64,000 nt of DNA from Neocallimastix lanati (nom. inval.) (GCA_016946835.1 JACVTC010000198.1:53501-117500); one strand, 5' to 3'; positions 38,983 to 53,046 are shown, counted from the first letter of the stretch. Notes: a model not told the origin generated them from the sequence alone. Translations and numbers: made by a program.

Positions 38983-40319
38983 TATTAAAGAATAATATTG
39001 AAAAAAAAAATTTATAATAATAAAATTGAAAATAATATTAAATACATATATAAAATTGATAATAAAAATATATAAATATTATTAATTTATTTTAATATCT
39101 TTTTTTATATTAATATAAATATATTTTTATATAAACAGAAAGCTTTATTAATTGGTATCAACTATATTGGTCAGCAATATCAATTAAGTGGTTGTATTAA
39201 TGATGTTAAATGTATTAGGCAGCTAATTACCGAAAAGTTTGGTTTTGTAGATCGTCCAGATAAAATGGTTGTTTTAACTGATGATCAAAAAGATCCACTT
39301 AAGATTCCTACTAGAAAGAATATGCTTAATGCCATGAGATGGCTTGTACAAGTAAATATTATCAATAGCAATGAATAACTATAATAATGATAATTATATG
39401 GAACTATATTTATATATATCTATATATAAATTAAAAGTTAAAGTATTAAAATTAAATTTTAATTATTATTATTATTATTATTATTTTAATAATAATAAAA
39501 AAAAAATAATAATAAATAAATAAAATAGGGTTGTAAACCCGGTGATTCTTTATTCTTCCACTTCTCAGGTCATGGTAGTCAAAAGAAAGATGAAGGTAAA
39601 TAATTCAATAACATTATAAATGTATAATAGAAATTATTAATAATTTAAATTAACTATAAACAAATTTTTGTATTTTTTTTTTTATTAAAATATAAAATAA
39701 TTTAGATGGTGATGAAGTTGATGGTTATGATGAAACTATTTTACCAGTAGATTATAAGAAAAGTGGTCAAATTGTTGATGATGAAATGAATGCTATTATG
39801 GTTAGACCATTACCAGAAGGTGTACGTTTAACTGCTATTTTCGATTCATGTCACAGTGGTACAGCTTTAGATCTTCCATATGTTTATGCTGATGATGGTT
39901 CTTTAGTTGTTCAAAAGGGTCCTTCTGGTATGAAGATTTTAAATGAAACTATTAATAATTTAGCTACAGGTAATGTTTTAGGTTTAATTGGTAATTTAAT
40001 GGATTTCACCGAATCTGATAAAATTAAGAAAAATAGTGCAAATGCAAAGAAGAAGACAGAACAAACTAAATCAACATTTGCTGATGTTATTATGTTCAGT
40101 GGTTGTAAAGATAGTCAAACTAGTGCTGATACAAAAATTAATAATACATCTACTGGTGCTATGTCTTATGCTTTCATTAAGGCTATTTCGACAAGTAATA
40201 ATTTAACTTACTTACAATTATTACAAAAGACTAAAGGAATTCTAAGAGAAAAATACAGTCAAAAACCACAATTAAGTTCAGGTAGATTAATGGACATGAA
40301 CCAAGTTTTCTTTATGTAA
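38082..40319 (+). CDS. MCA1: Type I metacaspase
   Basis: Five exons, 38082-38639, 38896-38925, 39139-39351, 39529-39595 and 39706-40319, with consistent phases give 493 residues. Residues 1-186 are a prodomain rich in Gly, Pro, Asn, Tyr and Gln (NQGGFNPYG and PYGPPPPPFG repeats), typical of fungal type I metacaspases. The short exon 2 encodes HKISDCRGNK, the usual run-in to the p20 start KALLIGINY. The catalytic dyad is visible: His282 in FFHFSGHGSQ and Cys338 in IFDSCHSGT. The p20 region also has GCINDV and the acidic DGDEVDGYDETI. The p10 part includes MFSGCKDSQTSAD, S-Y-A-F and YTQKPQLS-like sequence, with the family's usual ending MDMNQVFFM. Metacaspases are Ca2+-activated Arg/Lys-specific cysteine proteases with roles in proteostasis, ageing and cell death. 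All key residues are present, so activity is expected. Stop codon TAA. Confidence 0.95.
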
Positions 40320-40514
40320 TTTTTTTTTTTTTGCCAATTTCATAAAAGTTTTATATTATTATTATCATTATTATTAATTTATTTATGTTAAAGTTGTTAT
40401 TACAAGATATTTGTCTTTATTTTTATTTTTATTTTTTTTTTCATTTATTCTTAAATAAATAAATATGTAAAATAAATAAATTAACAATGACAATAATAAT
40501 AATAATAATAACAA

Positions 40515-40574
<60 letters not shown>

Positions 40575-41141
40575 TCATTTTATAGTAAATATATATATTT
40601 AAAAATATAATATAAATATTTTATAAACTAAAATGTTTATATATATATATTTTTTATCTAAAATTACAAATTTTAATACTAGTTAATTACAATACAAAAT
40701 GATATTTATTTATTAAAAAAAATAAATACATAAATAAATAAATAAAATAAAATAAAATAAAATAAAAAAAATAAAAAATAAAAAGAAATTAATTTTTTTA
40801 TTTAAAAATTTTTATATTTATTATTATTTTTTTTTTTTTTTTTTTTTTATTATTAATCTTTTTTTTTTTTCTTTGATAAATAATATATGTGTTTCGCAGT
40901 AGTAATAATTTTAATGATATATAAATAATTAAATGGTGATCATGTTAACTACTCGTAGTAATACATCACATTGAATTTTTATTTTTTTTATTATTATTAT
41001 TTTTTATTTTACCTAATAATTCTACATACATTTTTTATTTTTATCTTTAAATTATTTAATGTATTTTTTTTTAAAAAAAAAAAAAATGTTAATACATAAA
41101 AAATATAATTATCTATTTAATAAAAACAGTGGAAATTAGTC

Positions 41142-41178
<37 letters not shown>

Positions 41179-41219
41179 TTATTTTAATTCATTTTATTTT
41201 TTTATTTATTTATTTATTT

Positions 41220-41312
<93 letters not shown>

Positions 41313-41363
41313 AATTCTTATATGTATATTTTATTGTTGATTTTCCATTTAAATTTTTGCCTC

Positions 41364-41406
<43 letters not shown>

Positions 41407-41695
41407 ATAATTATATATTGTTTAATGCGTAGGAAAAAAAAAATTGAAAATACAATTGTTTTCTGTTTTATTATTTTAAATACTTAGCATTGAATATGGA
41501 ATATATAATTATATAATTAAAAAAAACTTTTTTTTTTTTTATATTATTTTATTTCATTAGATTTAAGAAAATTAATAAAACTTTATTTAATTCAATGAAT
41601 AAATAAAGTAAAATAAAAAAAAAAATAAAAAAAAAAAAAAATTAAAATATTATTATATATATAATTTTTTTTTATTAAAAAAATATATAAATTTG
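40320..41695. other. A/T intergenic region with TTTA array
   Basis: It contains poly(A) of about 40 bases followed by AT repeats (40510-40575), a TTTA array (about 41196-41310) and another poly(A) (41366-41402). Around 40895-40975 a patch with TTCGCAGTAG and AACTACTCGTAGTAATACAT has higher complexity, but I cannot assign it. No gene is visible; the open frame at 41129-41407 is simple repeat. Confidence 0.65.
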
Positions 41696-41699
41696 TATA

Positions 41700-41890
41700 T
41701 TATATGGAATAAGGAGATCACCCACTTGAACTCACCATATTGGATAAATTTTTGATACATTAGCCTTCCTAGGGATTAGGTACATAGTAAATAATTATTA
41801 TAATTATCTATTATAATATGTAAAAGAGAAGAGTATAAAAGTCTTATTACCCTTTTTATTCATCATTTCTCAGTCCAAAATATATATTTT
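41700..41890 (+). promoter_or_regulatory. Promoter-like or LTR-like patch with TATA box
   Basis: A GC-richer segment has GGAGATCACCCACTTGAAC and CCTTCCTAGGGATTAGG, followed after about 60 bases by AGAGTATAAAAGTC, a good TATA-box match, and then TTTCTCAGTCC. No coding sequence follows within several hundred bases. It could be an orphan promoter, a solo LTR fragment or the 5' end of a noncoding transcript. The assignment is weak. Confidence 0.25.
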
Positions 41891-42029
41891 ATAAAAGTAT
41901 ATGTAAAAATAAAAAAAAAAAAAAATTATTTAAAAATAAAAAATAAAAATGAAAAAATTAAAATTTCTAGACTAAGTAAAAAGTAATAAATAATAAATAA
42001 TTATTTATTAATATATAAATAGTAATAAA

Positions 42030-42420
42030 TTTTATTATTTATTATTTATTATTTATTATTTATTATTTATTATTTATTATTTATTATTTATTATTTATTA
42101 TTTATTATTTATTATTTATTATTTATTATTTATTATTTATTATTTATTATTTATTATTTATTATTTATTATTTATTATTATAATTATTATTATAATTATT
42201 ATTTATTATTTATTATTATAATTATTATTTATTATTTATTATTTATTATTTATTATTTATTATTATAATTATTATTATAATTATTATTTATTATTTATTA
42301 TTATAATTATTATTTATTATTTATTATTTAATTATTTATTATTTAATTATTATTTATGATTTATTATTTGTTATTTATGATTTATGATATATGATTTATG
42401 ATTTATGATTTATTTATTGT
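42030..42420. repeat. TTATTTA array degrading into ATTATTATAATT and TTTATGA units
   Basis: The first 140 bp are a clean 7-bp TTATTTA array. It then alternates with TATAATTATTAT blocks and ends in several ATTTATG units (42350-42410). There is no coding content. The neighbouring stretch to 43760 is A/T-only with nothing else recognised. Confidence 0.9.
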
Positions 42421-43499
42421 ACAAATTTAAAAAAGACATAAAAGAGTATAAATAATTAAAAAATAATAATAAATGATAATTTTTGTTTGTTTAAGAGAAA
42501 AAGAAATATAAAAAATATAGAAATATAGTAATTATAATATATTTATATGTATTTTTATTATATATAATTAATGAAATTATAATTATGGATTTTTTTTTCT
42601 TTATTCATATTCATATTCTTGAAAATAATTAAATAAAAAAAATCTTATAAAATTATTATCATTACTATTTTATATTTTTAAGTAGTAAAATATTTTTAAA
42701 ATATTTATTTTAACAAAATTATAATATGATTTTGTTTCTATCGTTCCAATTTTATATTTAATTATATAAAATCAGTTAAAAAATTATTTTATTTAAATAA
42801 ATAATAAAAAGGACATATTAATTAATACTAAAAATCATTATATCTATTTAGATATAAATTTTTTTTTTATTCGAAATAATTATACATTTTTTTATTTTAT
42901 TAAAGTCCAGAAATATTATATGATAATAAAAAAACCTATTTAAATCTATTATATTATAAAATATTGTTTTTTATTTATTCAATATATTTTAATATATTGT
43001 GTAATTAAAATCATTGTACAATAAATATATTATAAATAATTAAAAATGTTTGTCTATTATTTAATCATTTATGTCAGTAATTTCTAAAAATTTATTTATT
43101 ATTGATTTATTAAACTTATTTGATTATTTATTTATTTAATTTTTTTTTATATATAAAGGTTTGATTTTTACCAAAAGCAAAATTTCTTTTTTATTCTTTA
43201 TTTTATATATAAAATTAAAATGACAATTTTGTTTAACACTTTGTAAAATATACATATACTTTAATTTAGTAAATTATACATTAAAATATAAAATTATGTT
43301 TTAATATATAAATAAAAAACATTTTATATTTATATATTTTTTTATTTATTTTTATTTTTATTTTTATTTTTATTTATTTTTTAATTTAAATACATAATTA
43401 TTTTTACTTTTTTTTTTTTTTCAAATGAATTATTTAAAATAAAATTTTCATTTGAAGAATAAATTTATTTATTTTTTATTAATAGTATTAAAATATATC

Positions 43500-43530
<31 letters not shown>

Positions 43531-43760
43531 TTATAATTTTACAAATTATATATCTATATAATATTCCAAATTAATATATAAGTATAATTTATTTTGAAAT
43601 ACTTTCAATTTTGGTTAAAATAAACTTTAATTTTTTTTTATTTTATTAATTAAATTCCTTAGGCCAAAATAATAATAAAGTAAATATTAATATTGGGTTG
43701 TATTTTATTTTTTAATTTTATATTTATATTATATATATATTTATTTATTTTTTTTTTGCG

Positions 43761-43895
43761 ATAAGAATTACAAATATAAAAGACCTTTTAGAATATTATT
43801 TACCAGTAGCCGTAGATAAAAAAATTCATGTGTTCTCATATTTTAAAGTCAATATAAAGCAAATATCTAATATATATAAGAACAAAGTTCAATAA
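43761..43895 (+). other. Short protein-like open stretch, unassigned
   Basis: A 44-codon open stretch reads I-R-I-T-N-I-K-D-L-L-E-Y-Y-L-P-V-A-V-D-K-K-I-H-V-F-S-Y before TAA. Its composition is less biased than the flanking DNA. It has no ATG at the start, though an AG-free poly(T)-GCG boundary precedes it. It could be a lone exon or a transposon or gene relic. I do not recognise it. Confidence 0.2.
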
Positions 43896-43933
43896 ATTTT
43901 TTAAATTCAATTCAATTTCAATTTATATATATT

Positions 43934-43970
<37 letters not shown>

Positions 43971-44021
43971 GCAACATATTATAATATTATACAGAATATT
44001 ATACTTTTATTATAAAATAGA

Positions 44022-44130
44022 GGATATCCATCATTGAATGAATAATATAATTTTAAATAAAGATTTTTTTAAAATAAAGGATATCCATCATTGAATGAAT
44101 AATATAATTTTAAAATAAAGATTTTTAAGT
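44022..44130. repeat. Tandem duplication of about 57 bp upstream of the Gln-rich gene
   Basis: The block GGATATCCATCATTGAATGA followed by ATAATATAATTTTAAATAAAG occurs twice, at about 44022 and 44079, separated by a T/A stretch. It lies about 450 bp upstream of the next start codon. It contains the palindrome GGATATCC and could affect promoter spacing, but no function is shown. Confidence 0.85.
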
Positions 44131-44576
44131 GGTTTTGTATTAAATATTATATAAAATTTTACAATAAATCAAAAAGTTTCACTTTTGATAATAAAATAAC
44201 TTACATATAATTTTAATTTGAATTCTGAAATTAAAAATAATACACACAAGGAACTTTATAGCAATAATAATATATGTTAATATTAAATTATAATATATTT
44301 TAATAAAGTTTTTTTTTTTTTTTAAGAAAAATTTTATATTAAACATTATTAAATTAATAATTACTTACATAATGTATATGACTAATATATTTTTATTTTA
44401 TATATATATTTATATATAATAATTTTATTTTATTTTATTTTATTTTATTTATTCTATTATAGTATTATTAAAAATAAAGAAATTATTTAAATAATCTTAT
44501 TTAAATAAGTATTCATAATTCTTTGCATACTTTTCTTTTCTTTTCTTTTTTATTCTTCTATTATTAAAAAATCAAA

Positions 44577-45240
44577 ATGAGTTACTCTAAATCAAAAATG
44601 ATACAAAACCCAGAGTTATTTCGTTTTCAAATACAAAATCAGCAAAATTCTCAACTCCTTAATCTTCAACAAAGACAGCAACAACTTCAACAACAAATTC
44701 TCTTACAACAACAACAACAACAACAACAGGGACAGTTTCCTCAATTATTTCCTCAGTTGAACCTGCGACAATTTCCCCAGCAACTTCCTCAACAATTTCA
44801 AATTCAACAACAAAAACGTTTACCAATGCAACAACATTCATTTGATCCAACAGTAAAGATAAATCCTGCGACTATGCAATTTACCAGTCCTATCGGTTTA
44901 CCAGCAAATTCGATAGTTAATAATGATACTATTCAAAGACTTCAACAATTACAAAAACAAAAATTAACCCAACCAGCATTAATGCAATATCAACAACAAC
45001 AAGCAAAAACTGTAGCTGCAATGGCAATGAATAATTCTTTCTTACTAAAAAAACAAATGGAGACTCCTGAATTTGAAAACTATAGAAAACTTGTTGTTAA
45101 TGAAATGTAAAAAAAAAAAAAAATTACGTTTATATTTATATTTATATTAATTAATTATTAATAATTTTATATTAAAAAGAAGAATTTTTTTTTTTTTTTT
45201 TTTTTTTTTTGAATATAAAGTGAGATTTAACAATTAATGA

Positions 45241-45302
<62 letters not shown>

Positions 45303-46034
45303 TATTATTATTATTATTATTATTATCATTTATTATCTTAATATCAATACAATGAATATTTATATTTAATTTAGTGCAAAGAAATTTATTAAAATTATTG
45401 ATCAAATAGATAATAAAAAAGCAGTGGAATTAGCTCAAAATGTTGAAAACCAAATCTTTAAAAATTCTAGCTCAAAAGTAAGTTTTATATTTTAAAAGTA
45501 ATAATAATAATATTTATATATATATATATATAGAAGAGAGAGAAAAAAGTGTGTGAGTGTGTAAACTAAAATATTTGAATTAAATTATATTAATATATGT
45601 ATATATATATATATTTTTTATTTTATTTTTATTTTTTTATTTTTTTATTTTTTTTTGTTTAATTTAAATCATTTATTATTATATAGGAAATGTACACTAA
45701 ATTATTAGCTCAACAATTGCAACTAATTACTTTAAAAAATCAAAAAGTTAAAGAACAACAAAAACAGCAACAACAGTCGGCCACAATGACTACTCAACAT
45801 AAAACCCCTCTACAATTTCCAACAACTGTAATTACTGATAAAGTTAATGGCAATCCAGTACTTCTTCAAACTAATAATACTATATCTCCTACTGTTGCTG
45901 CAATATCTAAAACCATAAATAATACATCATCAAGTATGAATGTATCAAAATTAGCTTCACAATCGCCATCATTACAAACTATTCCAAAAATTACACAATC
46001 TGTAGCCGTAAATAATATAGTAACAGTAAGTAGG

Positions 46035-46065
<31 letters not shown>

Positions 46066-46090
46066 TAGTAATAATGATAATAATAATAAT

Positions 46091-46132
<42 letters not shown>

Positions 46133-47530
46133 AACATTTAATAAATTTATTAAAATTTAAAATTTTAATATATATAATATCAAATATTATAATTTAAAAT
46201 ATAAATTAAATTTAAATTTATATTTACAATGTTTTCAATGTTTTATATATATATAATAAAAAATAAATAATTAATTTAAATCAATATAAAAATCACTTTT
46301 ATATTATAATTTATATTAATAATAAAGAAAACTCTATCACCAAATAATATAGCACAGAATCTTCAATTTCAACAAAATAATCAAAATATTGCTTTCCAAC
46401 AACAGAAACAAGCAATATTACAAAATCAACTCCAATCAACAATTCTAGCACAAAAAAATGGAATTATAAAACAACAGCAACAACAGCAATTAGGAATCAT
46501 AAATGAGCAAAAACAAAAATTGATTGCAAAGGTATAAAAAAAATTTTTTACATTTCATATTAAAAAAAAAAAAAAAATTAATTAAAAAATAAAATATTGT
46601 AATATAAATAAAATAAATAAATATAAATAAAAGCAACTCGATAAAAATTAAAAATAAACTAATAATATACATATATATATATATATAATTAAATAATAAT
46701 TAATAATAAATTAATAACAATAATATTAATATTAATAATAAATATAATTTAAATTCTATAAAGATTGAAGAAAAATATAATTTATTATTAAGATCAGTCG
46801 ATATAATAAAGAAACAAAAAAATAAAATATCAGAACAAAGTACAATAGAAACTATAATAAATATGGTAAATAGAATATATAAAATTTAATATATAAAAAA
46901 GTTTTATGATCATATTAATATTAATTTTAAAAAACTTTATATTTTATATCAATAATTTTATGTTTGTCATAATATATTACTAAAATAGTTTCAAAAAATC
47001 AAAGCTTTTTATGACAAAAGAAACACTCCTAATATAAAAATGGAAGACTTTGAAGATTTTAAAAAAAATTTGATAATAATAAAACATTTGATTGACAGTG
47101 TTTTAAATAGTAAAAGTTTCTATTATATTTATAATTTAATATTTTAATTTATAAAATAATTATAAATAATATATTAATAAATAAAATTCATATATATATA
47201 TATATATATATATTTCCTCTCTTTTCTAATTCATCCATATAAAATAAAATAAAAGAATCTCTAAATACTGTTACAACAACAACTGCATCAAATATAGTAC
47301 AAGTCCAAACTCAAGTTAAAAACCAATTTCCTATTAAAACTACACTTAATCAAACTACTCAATTTACAACACCTTCTGCAGTAACTTCATTAAATAATTT
47401 AAATCAAAGTAAAGTAGATACCGTAAATAAAACTTCAATAAATCAATCAAAAATAAATAAATTTGAAACTATCACTGAAAATCATAAGAATAAAGGATTA
47501 AAATCAACCTCTTCAAAGATTCATAAAGAA

Positions 47531-47575
<45 letters not shown>

Positions 47576-49837
47576 AAAAATAAATAAAAATAATATATAT
47601 ATAAAAAATATTGAAAATATTAAATCGTTAATTAATTTCTTTTTACTATTATTATTATTATTATAAATATATAAATATATATTATTTCTAAATTATATTT
47701 CAAATATATATAATGACATTAATAATTATATATTTATATAATTATTATTTTATATATATATATATATATATTTTAAATAATGCACATTATTTATATAATT
47801 GTATAAATAATATATAATATTGTTCCAAAAAAAAAAAAAAATAAATAAATAAATAAATAAAAATAAAAATAAAAATAAAAATAAAAATAAAAAATAAAAA
47901 TAAAAATAAAAATAAAAATAAATCAGAAATTGAAAAATCTTCTAATAAAATTTCAAATTCCTCTTCAACTAAAAAAAGAAATAGAAAAAAATCAACAACA
48001 GCCTCTTCTTCACCTATACCTTTATCAAGAAATTTAAATTCAAAAAAAGCTGAATTATCTACAGCTTTAGAAGAATTAAGTTCGAAAAAAAGTACAGATC
48101 TTTCAAAAGATATAAGAGAAGAAAAAGAAAATAGTTCATTTTTAAGAGGAATTGATAGAAATATCAATATATTTTTATTAGATAAAAAAGGTAAACTTCT
48201 TTATTTTTATTTATAGGGGGAAAAAAATAAAAATAAAATAAAATAAAATAAAATAAAAAAATAAAAAAATATATATATATATATAAGTTAAATAAGTAGA
48301 TAATAGTAATAAATTTAATTAATAGTAATATTTTATAATTATATTCATAACTCTAATGAAAATAATTTAGTAACAAATTGAAAAATGATTGAACTAATAT
48401 AATTTATGTATTAAATATATATATATTAAAAAATATATTTAATTATTATTATTAATATTATTATCATTATATTATAAAATAAATGATTAAAAAAAAAAAG
48501 ACTTTAAAAATCATATTAAATCAAATCCCAAGACAAAAAATATTATTCAAAATTCCTTTAAATATATTATTGATTCAAATTCAACAGCATTTGGTATTAA
48601 TTCATGTGCTGAAGACCTTTCTTCATTATGTTTTAATAATAAAGATAATTATAATGATAAACCAATTAAATTAGAAAACATTAGTGATAGTCCAAATGGT
48701 AATATATTTATTTATTTTATTATTTTATTATTTTTTATTTTATTTTATTTATATAAAATATATATATATATATATATATATTTTTTAATTTTTAATATAT
48801 ATTTATATAATTAACTTTATAATTAAAATATTAATTTCAATAACTGTTTCTATAAAAAAAAAAAAAAAAAATGAAGATCATGTATCATTATTTGAAGATA
48901 TCATTAATAGAAAATCACATATTATACCAATTGTAAATACCTTTAATAAAAAGGATTCAAATCAACTTAGCAATGAAACTAATAATGATAATGATATTAA
49001 AACAAATAATAAAAGAAAGATTGATAGTATCAATGATGATCTTGATACTTCAAGTAATATAAATAAGAAAATAAAAACTGATGATAAATATTCTAATATT
49101 ATTGAAGAAATAAACTACTTAAAGGATCAATATAAAGTTAAAGTTAATGTTATTGATCTTGGCAATACAGCATCAATTATAAAAAATAATAATAAAAGTT
49201 GTGAAATTCCATGGAATGAATTTGTTACAATGATAAATAATATTTATAAGGAAGAAAGAGAATTAGACGCTCAAACCTATGATCCTTCATCTTCTCATAT
49301 AAATAATATGAGAAAAGCTGATGGTGAAATACCTTCTTCCGCTACTGCTGCTGCCGTATCACCAAAAGCAGCCTCTAATTTATCTACAGAAAAAAATAAT
49401 AATAAGGAACGTGCTTTACTAATTATTACTTTAAATCTTTCCAATTATATTGATATAAATGAAGTTGAAACCGAATATAATATACCAGGTGATAATCAAA
49501 GTAATATTATTGTATATGCCCGTATTCCAAAATCCACACAACAATATCATCAACAAGGTATATTAGATTGGAATCTTTCCTATCTTAAAAAGAAATCCAT
49601 TTTTCAAACCTCTGATGAAGATAATAAATTAAAAGAAAAGAATATTTATAAATTTATTTCTCAAAAAATTAACGATTATCAAACCAATACCAATACCAAT
49701 ACCAATACTTTGTCCTCCCAACCCATCATAATTAATAATACAACCATGACTAATCTAAATAAAAATTCAAATACCACAAATAATAATTTTTCAGTTAAAG
49801 TATATCATATTATAGAATGGATATTAGAATGTATTAA

Positions 49838-49844
<7 letters not shown>
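44577..49844 (+). CDS. Gln-rich protein with KIX-like segment, probable Mediator subunit MED15
   Basis: Ten exons: 44577-45106, 45375-45477, 45687-46025, 46328-46531, 46764-46865, 46989-47109, 47256-47531, 47927-48190, 48501-48698 and 48877-49844; all phases agree, giving 1034 residues. Residues 20-150 and exon 4 are Gln-rich. Residues about 160-225 look like the MED15/CBP KIX fold: TPEFENYRKLVVNEI, then AVELAQNVENQIFKNSSSKE, then MYTKLLAQQLQLI. The middle is Ser/Thr/Asn/Lys-rich. The last exon has EEINYLKDQYKVKVNVIDLG, IPWNEF and ALLIITLNLSNY, which plausibly corresponds to the C-terminal ARC105/MED15 domain. MED15 is a tail subunit of Mediator that contacts activators through KIX. The KIX and C-terminal matches are by pattern memory, so another Gln-rich coactivator is possible. 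Introns carry poly(A), poly(T) and ATT runs. Stop codon TAA. Confidence 0.6.
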
Positions 49845-49889
<45 letters not shown>

Positions 49890-50410
49890 ATATATCTTCA
49901 AATTAAACTATTTTTAAATATTTTTTTTTTTTTTTTTTTTTAATTTTTTATTTTTTATTTATTATTATTATTAATAATATTTTTACTATTATTATTTTAT
50001 ATCTATTTAAATTAAATTATATATCTTTATTTAAAGATAACAATAAATTTTTAAAATAAATTTATTCATTACATATATTATATTTTAGTGATATATATAT
50101 AATATATAATTTATATTTATTCTATTAAATTTACAAATATACATTATCAAAAAAAAAAAAAATTTTTTTTTAAATTTCTATATATATATTTTTTCATTTT
50201 TATTTTTATTTTTATTTTTATTTTTATTTTTATTTTTTTTTTATTATTTTATTTTATATTACAAACATTAGTTGTAGATTTTTTTTAAAATAAACATAAC
50301 AAGTTTTTTTTTTTTTTTATAAAATATATATATATATATATTATTGTTACAGTTATTATATTTTAATATTATATTTAGTATTTTTCTTTTTTTCTTTTTT
50401 CATTTTTCTT

Positions 50411-50448
<38 letters not shown>

Positions 50449-51160
50449 TATATATATATTTTTTTATTTTTATTTTTATTTTTATTTTTATAATTAGTAT
50501 CTTTGTTTTTTTTATTTTAATTTTTTTTTTTTTTTTCTTTTTTAAAAAATATATTTCATAGACTTAAATAAAAGTAAATTAATAATTAAATAAAAATAAT
50601 ATATATATGTATTAATAATAATAAAAACAATAAAATAAAATAAAATAAAATTAAAAATAAAAAATAATAATAATAAAATAAAATAAAATAAAAAAAATAA
50701 AATAAAATAAAAATAAAAATAATGAAAATAAAAGGATTTATATATATATATAAAGTTAACATTATTATTTTTTATTTACCATATTATATTTTATATAATT
50801 ATATATATATTTTATTCTACTACTAATAATACTAAAGAATACTAAAGAATATAAGACTATTATTATAACATGTATTACTATTTAGTATTATTAGTAGTAG
50901 TATTAAAAATATATAGATTAAGATTATTATTATAACATGGTATGGTTTAAAATTATTAATGGATAAATTTTTTATAAAGGATGTTTGATTAACATATATA
51001 TATATATATATATATTGTTTGTTAAAAATATGAAGTTCTAAATGAACTCTTTATAATTTTATTAATTGTTTTAATAATAATAATTTATTTAATAAGGAAG
51101 AATCACATTTAAAATGATAATTATTACATGTATTTATATAGATTTTATCTATAATAAAGC
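49845..51160. other. A/T intergenic region with a perfect 20-bp inverted repeat
   Basis: Poly(A) directly follows the stop of the Gln-rich gene, and poly(T), TTTTTA and TAAAA stretches follow. At 50817-50836 and 50881-50900 there is a perfect 20-bp inverted repeat (CTACTACTAATAATACTAAA and its complement) around a 44-base loop containing ACTAAAGAAT twice. No gene is visible. Confidence 0.7.
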
Positions 51161-51541
51161 ATAATGTGCTTAATCTTATTTACTATAATTTTAACATTAT
51201 TAATATTATTATAAGGTACATAAATGTGGCTAATTTAAATGCAAATGACTTTTTGTTATTGAAAAATGTACGCAACTATGGTTATAAAACCAATGAACTT
51301 CCAATCTCCCCCCCCAAATTAATAATGACCCCAACCTTCTCTATTTAGGAATGAATGCTTATTCCTAAAGATTCTAGTTATATTTTATCTATAAGGTATT
51401 CCTTTTTTCAGATGATCTCTTATTAGAACACATTTTTATATTTATATTTATATCTCACATTTATTTTAAAAGTTAGAAAACCCTTTTTCTTTCATTTACA
51501 CGGTTCTTTTTAAAAAAAAAAAAACTTATTCCTATTATATA

Positions 51542-51586
<45 letters not shown>

Positions 51587-51731
51587 ATTCTTTAATTCTT
51601 TGTTATTAGTCAAAGTTATTTATTATTATTCTCCTCTACTTGGTTCAAACAAATCTAGAACGGCTAGAATTCAAACATTAATTTAATACTGATCTATTTT
51701 TTGGTGTATCGGTTCCTTCTCTAAAAAAAAT

Positions 51732-51773
<42 letters not shown>

Positions 51774-52009
51774 CAGAAAAACCAACGACTATATTAGACA
51801 TAATTCTACTATGAGTACTTATACTTTATCTCGAGATCTAAGCATCTCTCCTTATATTGCTGGTATCTGCGCAGCCTTACAAGTTAAAATCATTTGAAAA
51901 ATGGAGTAAATTAAACTGAATTATAAAGGATCTTATTAAATCTATTCCCAAAAATGCCGTATTATTTCTGAACTAAAGAATCTAGAACTTTGTACAAAAA
52001 AAATCAAAT

Positions 52010-52048
<39 letters not shown>

Positions 52049-53046
52049 TATATGCGTAAAATATGACGATATTTTATAACGTTACTGGAAATCTGTTTCT
52101 AAATTTCAAGGTATTAAACGACGATAGTAACAAATTTTCAAATTAATAAAGCTATACAATTATGCTTAACTTAAAATATCCCCAATTCAACTTAGGTTTT
52201 CGTGGATTATACTTTTACGCTGTGGTTATAAATACAATGCTGATATTGCTATTAGAATGAGTAGAATTTCAGAAGATTGTCCCAAGACTTGCCCCTGTTG
52301 TGACAAAGATAATCTTTTTTTTTCTTTTTTTTTTGAACATTTTATTTTTAAATGCAATGCTCTTACATATTTTTAAATGGAATTCTTTAAATTTCATCAA
52401 TGATTTCTCTATGTTTTGTTCGTTAGGAAGATTAGAGTATTTAATCCTCTTTCTTCCTATGACTCTATTTCTGATTTTGAAGATTATATCAATCATTATA
52501 TATACTTGTTCCTTCTTGATGGAACTTTAGCTTTTAAATGAGCTACTTTTCGATCGTAGGGAACAGAGACAATTAAATGAACTACTTTTCAAAGGTTCAT
52601 CTGAGTCACCTGTTCCAAATATTGTGGGCTTGGCGGAATTCTTAACTAGCGCAATACCTATCCTAAGTAGTTCGGTTAAGCTATTATTTGATAGGTATTC
52701 TAAAATTCCAAAATACCAAACTTAACCAAGAGCGTCGACATCATTACTGATAAGACATAATGATAAATTCAGGATCATCATCTATTTCTACGAAGGGTGA
52801 AGGGTAAATCTCGCCTTACTAGTTCAATAAATGATGAATCCGGGGGAGAGTTTAGTGGACATCACACTATCTATTTTAAAGATGTTACTTCTAGGTTTTA
52901 TTTTTTTTTTTTTAGGAAAGGAAAATTCCAGCATAGTACAACTTGCCGAAATACATAGTATTTTTGAGCTTTTTTATTTTTTATTTTTAATTTCAAATGT
53001 ACTTTTCACCTTTTCACCTACATGTATTTTTTTATAATAATATTAA

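Noticed and set aside
41129-41410. Open frame of 93 codons
   Set aside because: It consists of AT, TTTA and poly(A) repeats.
51635-51665. Possible tRNA B-box (GGTTCAAACAAATC)
   Set aside because: The box deviates from GGTTCRANNCC and there is no acceptor stem or A-box; no tRNA was found anywhere in the window.
52269-52530. Overlapping open frames on both strands inside the LINE remnant
   Set aside because: The phase carrying the CPKTCPCC...EHFIFKC motif is a different, broken frame; these are shadows opened by poly(T).
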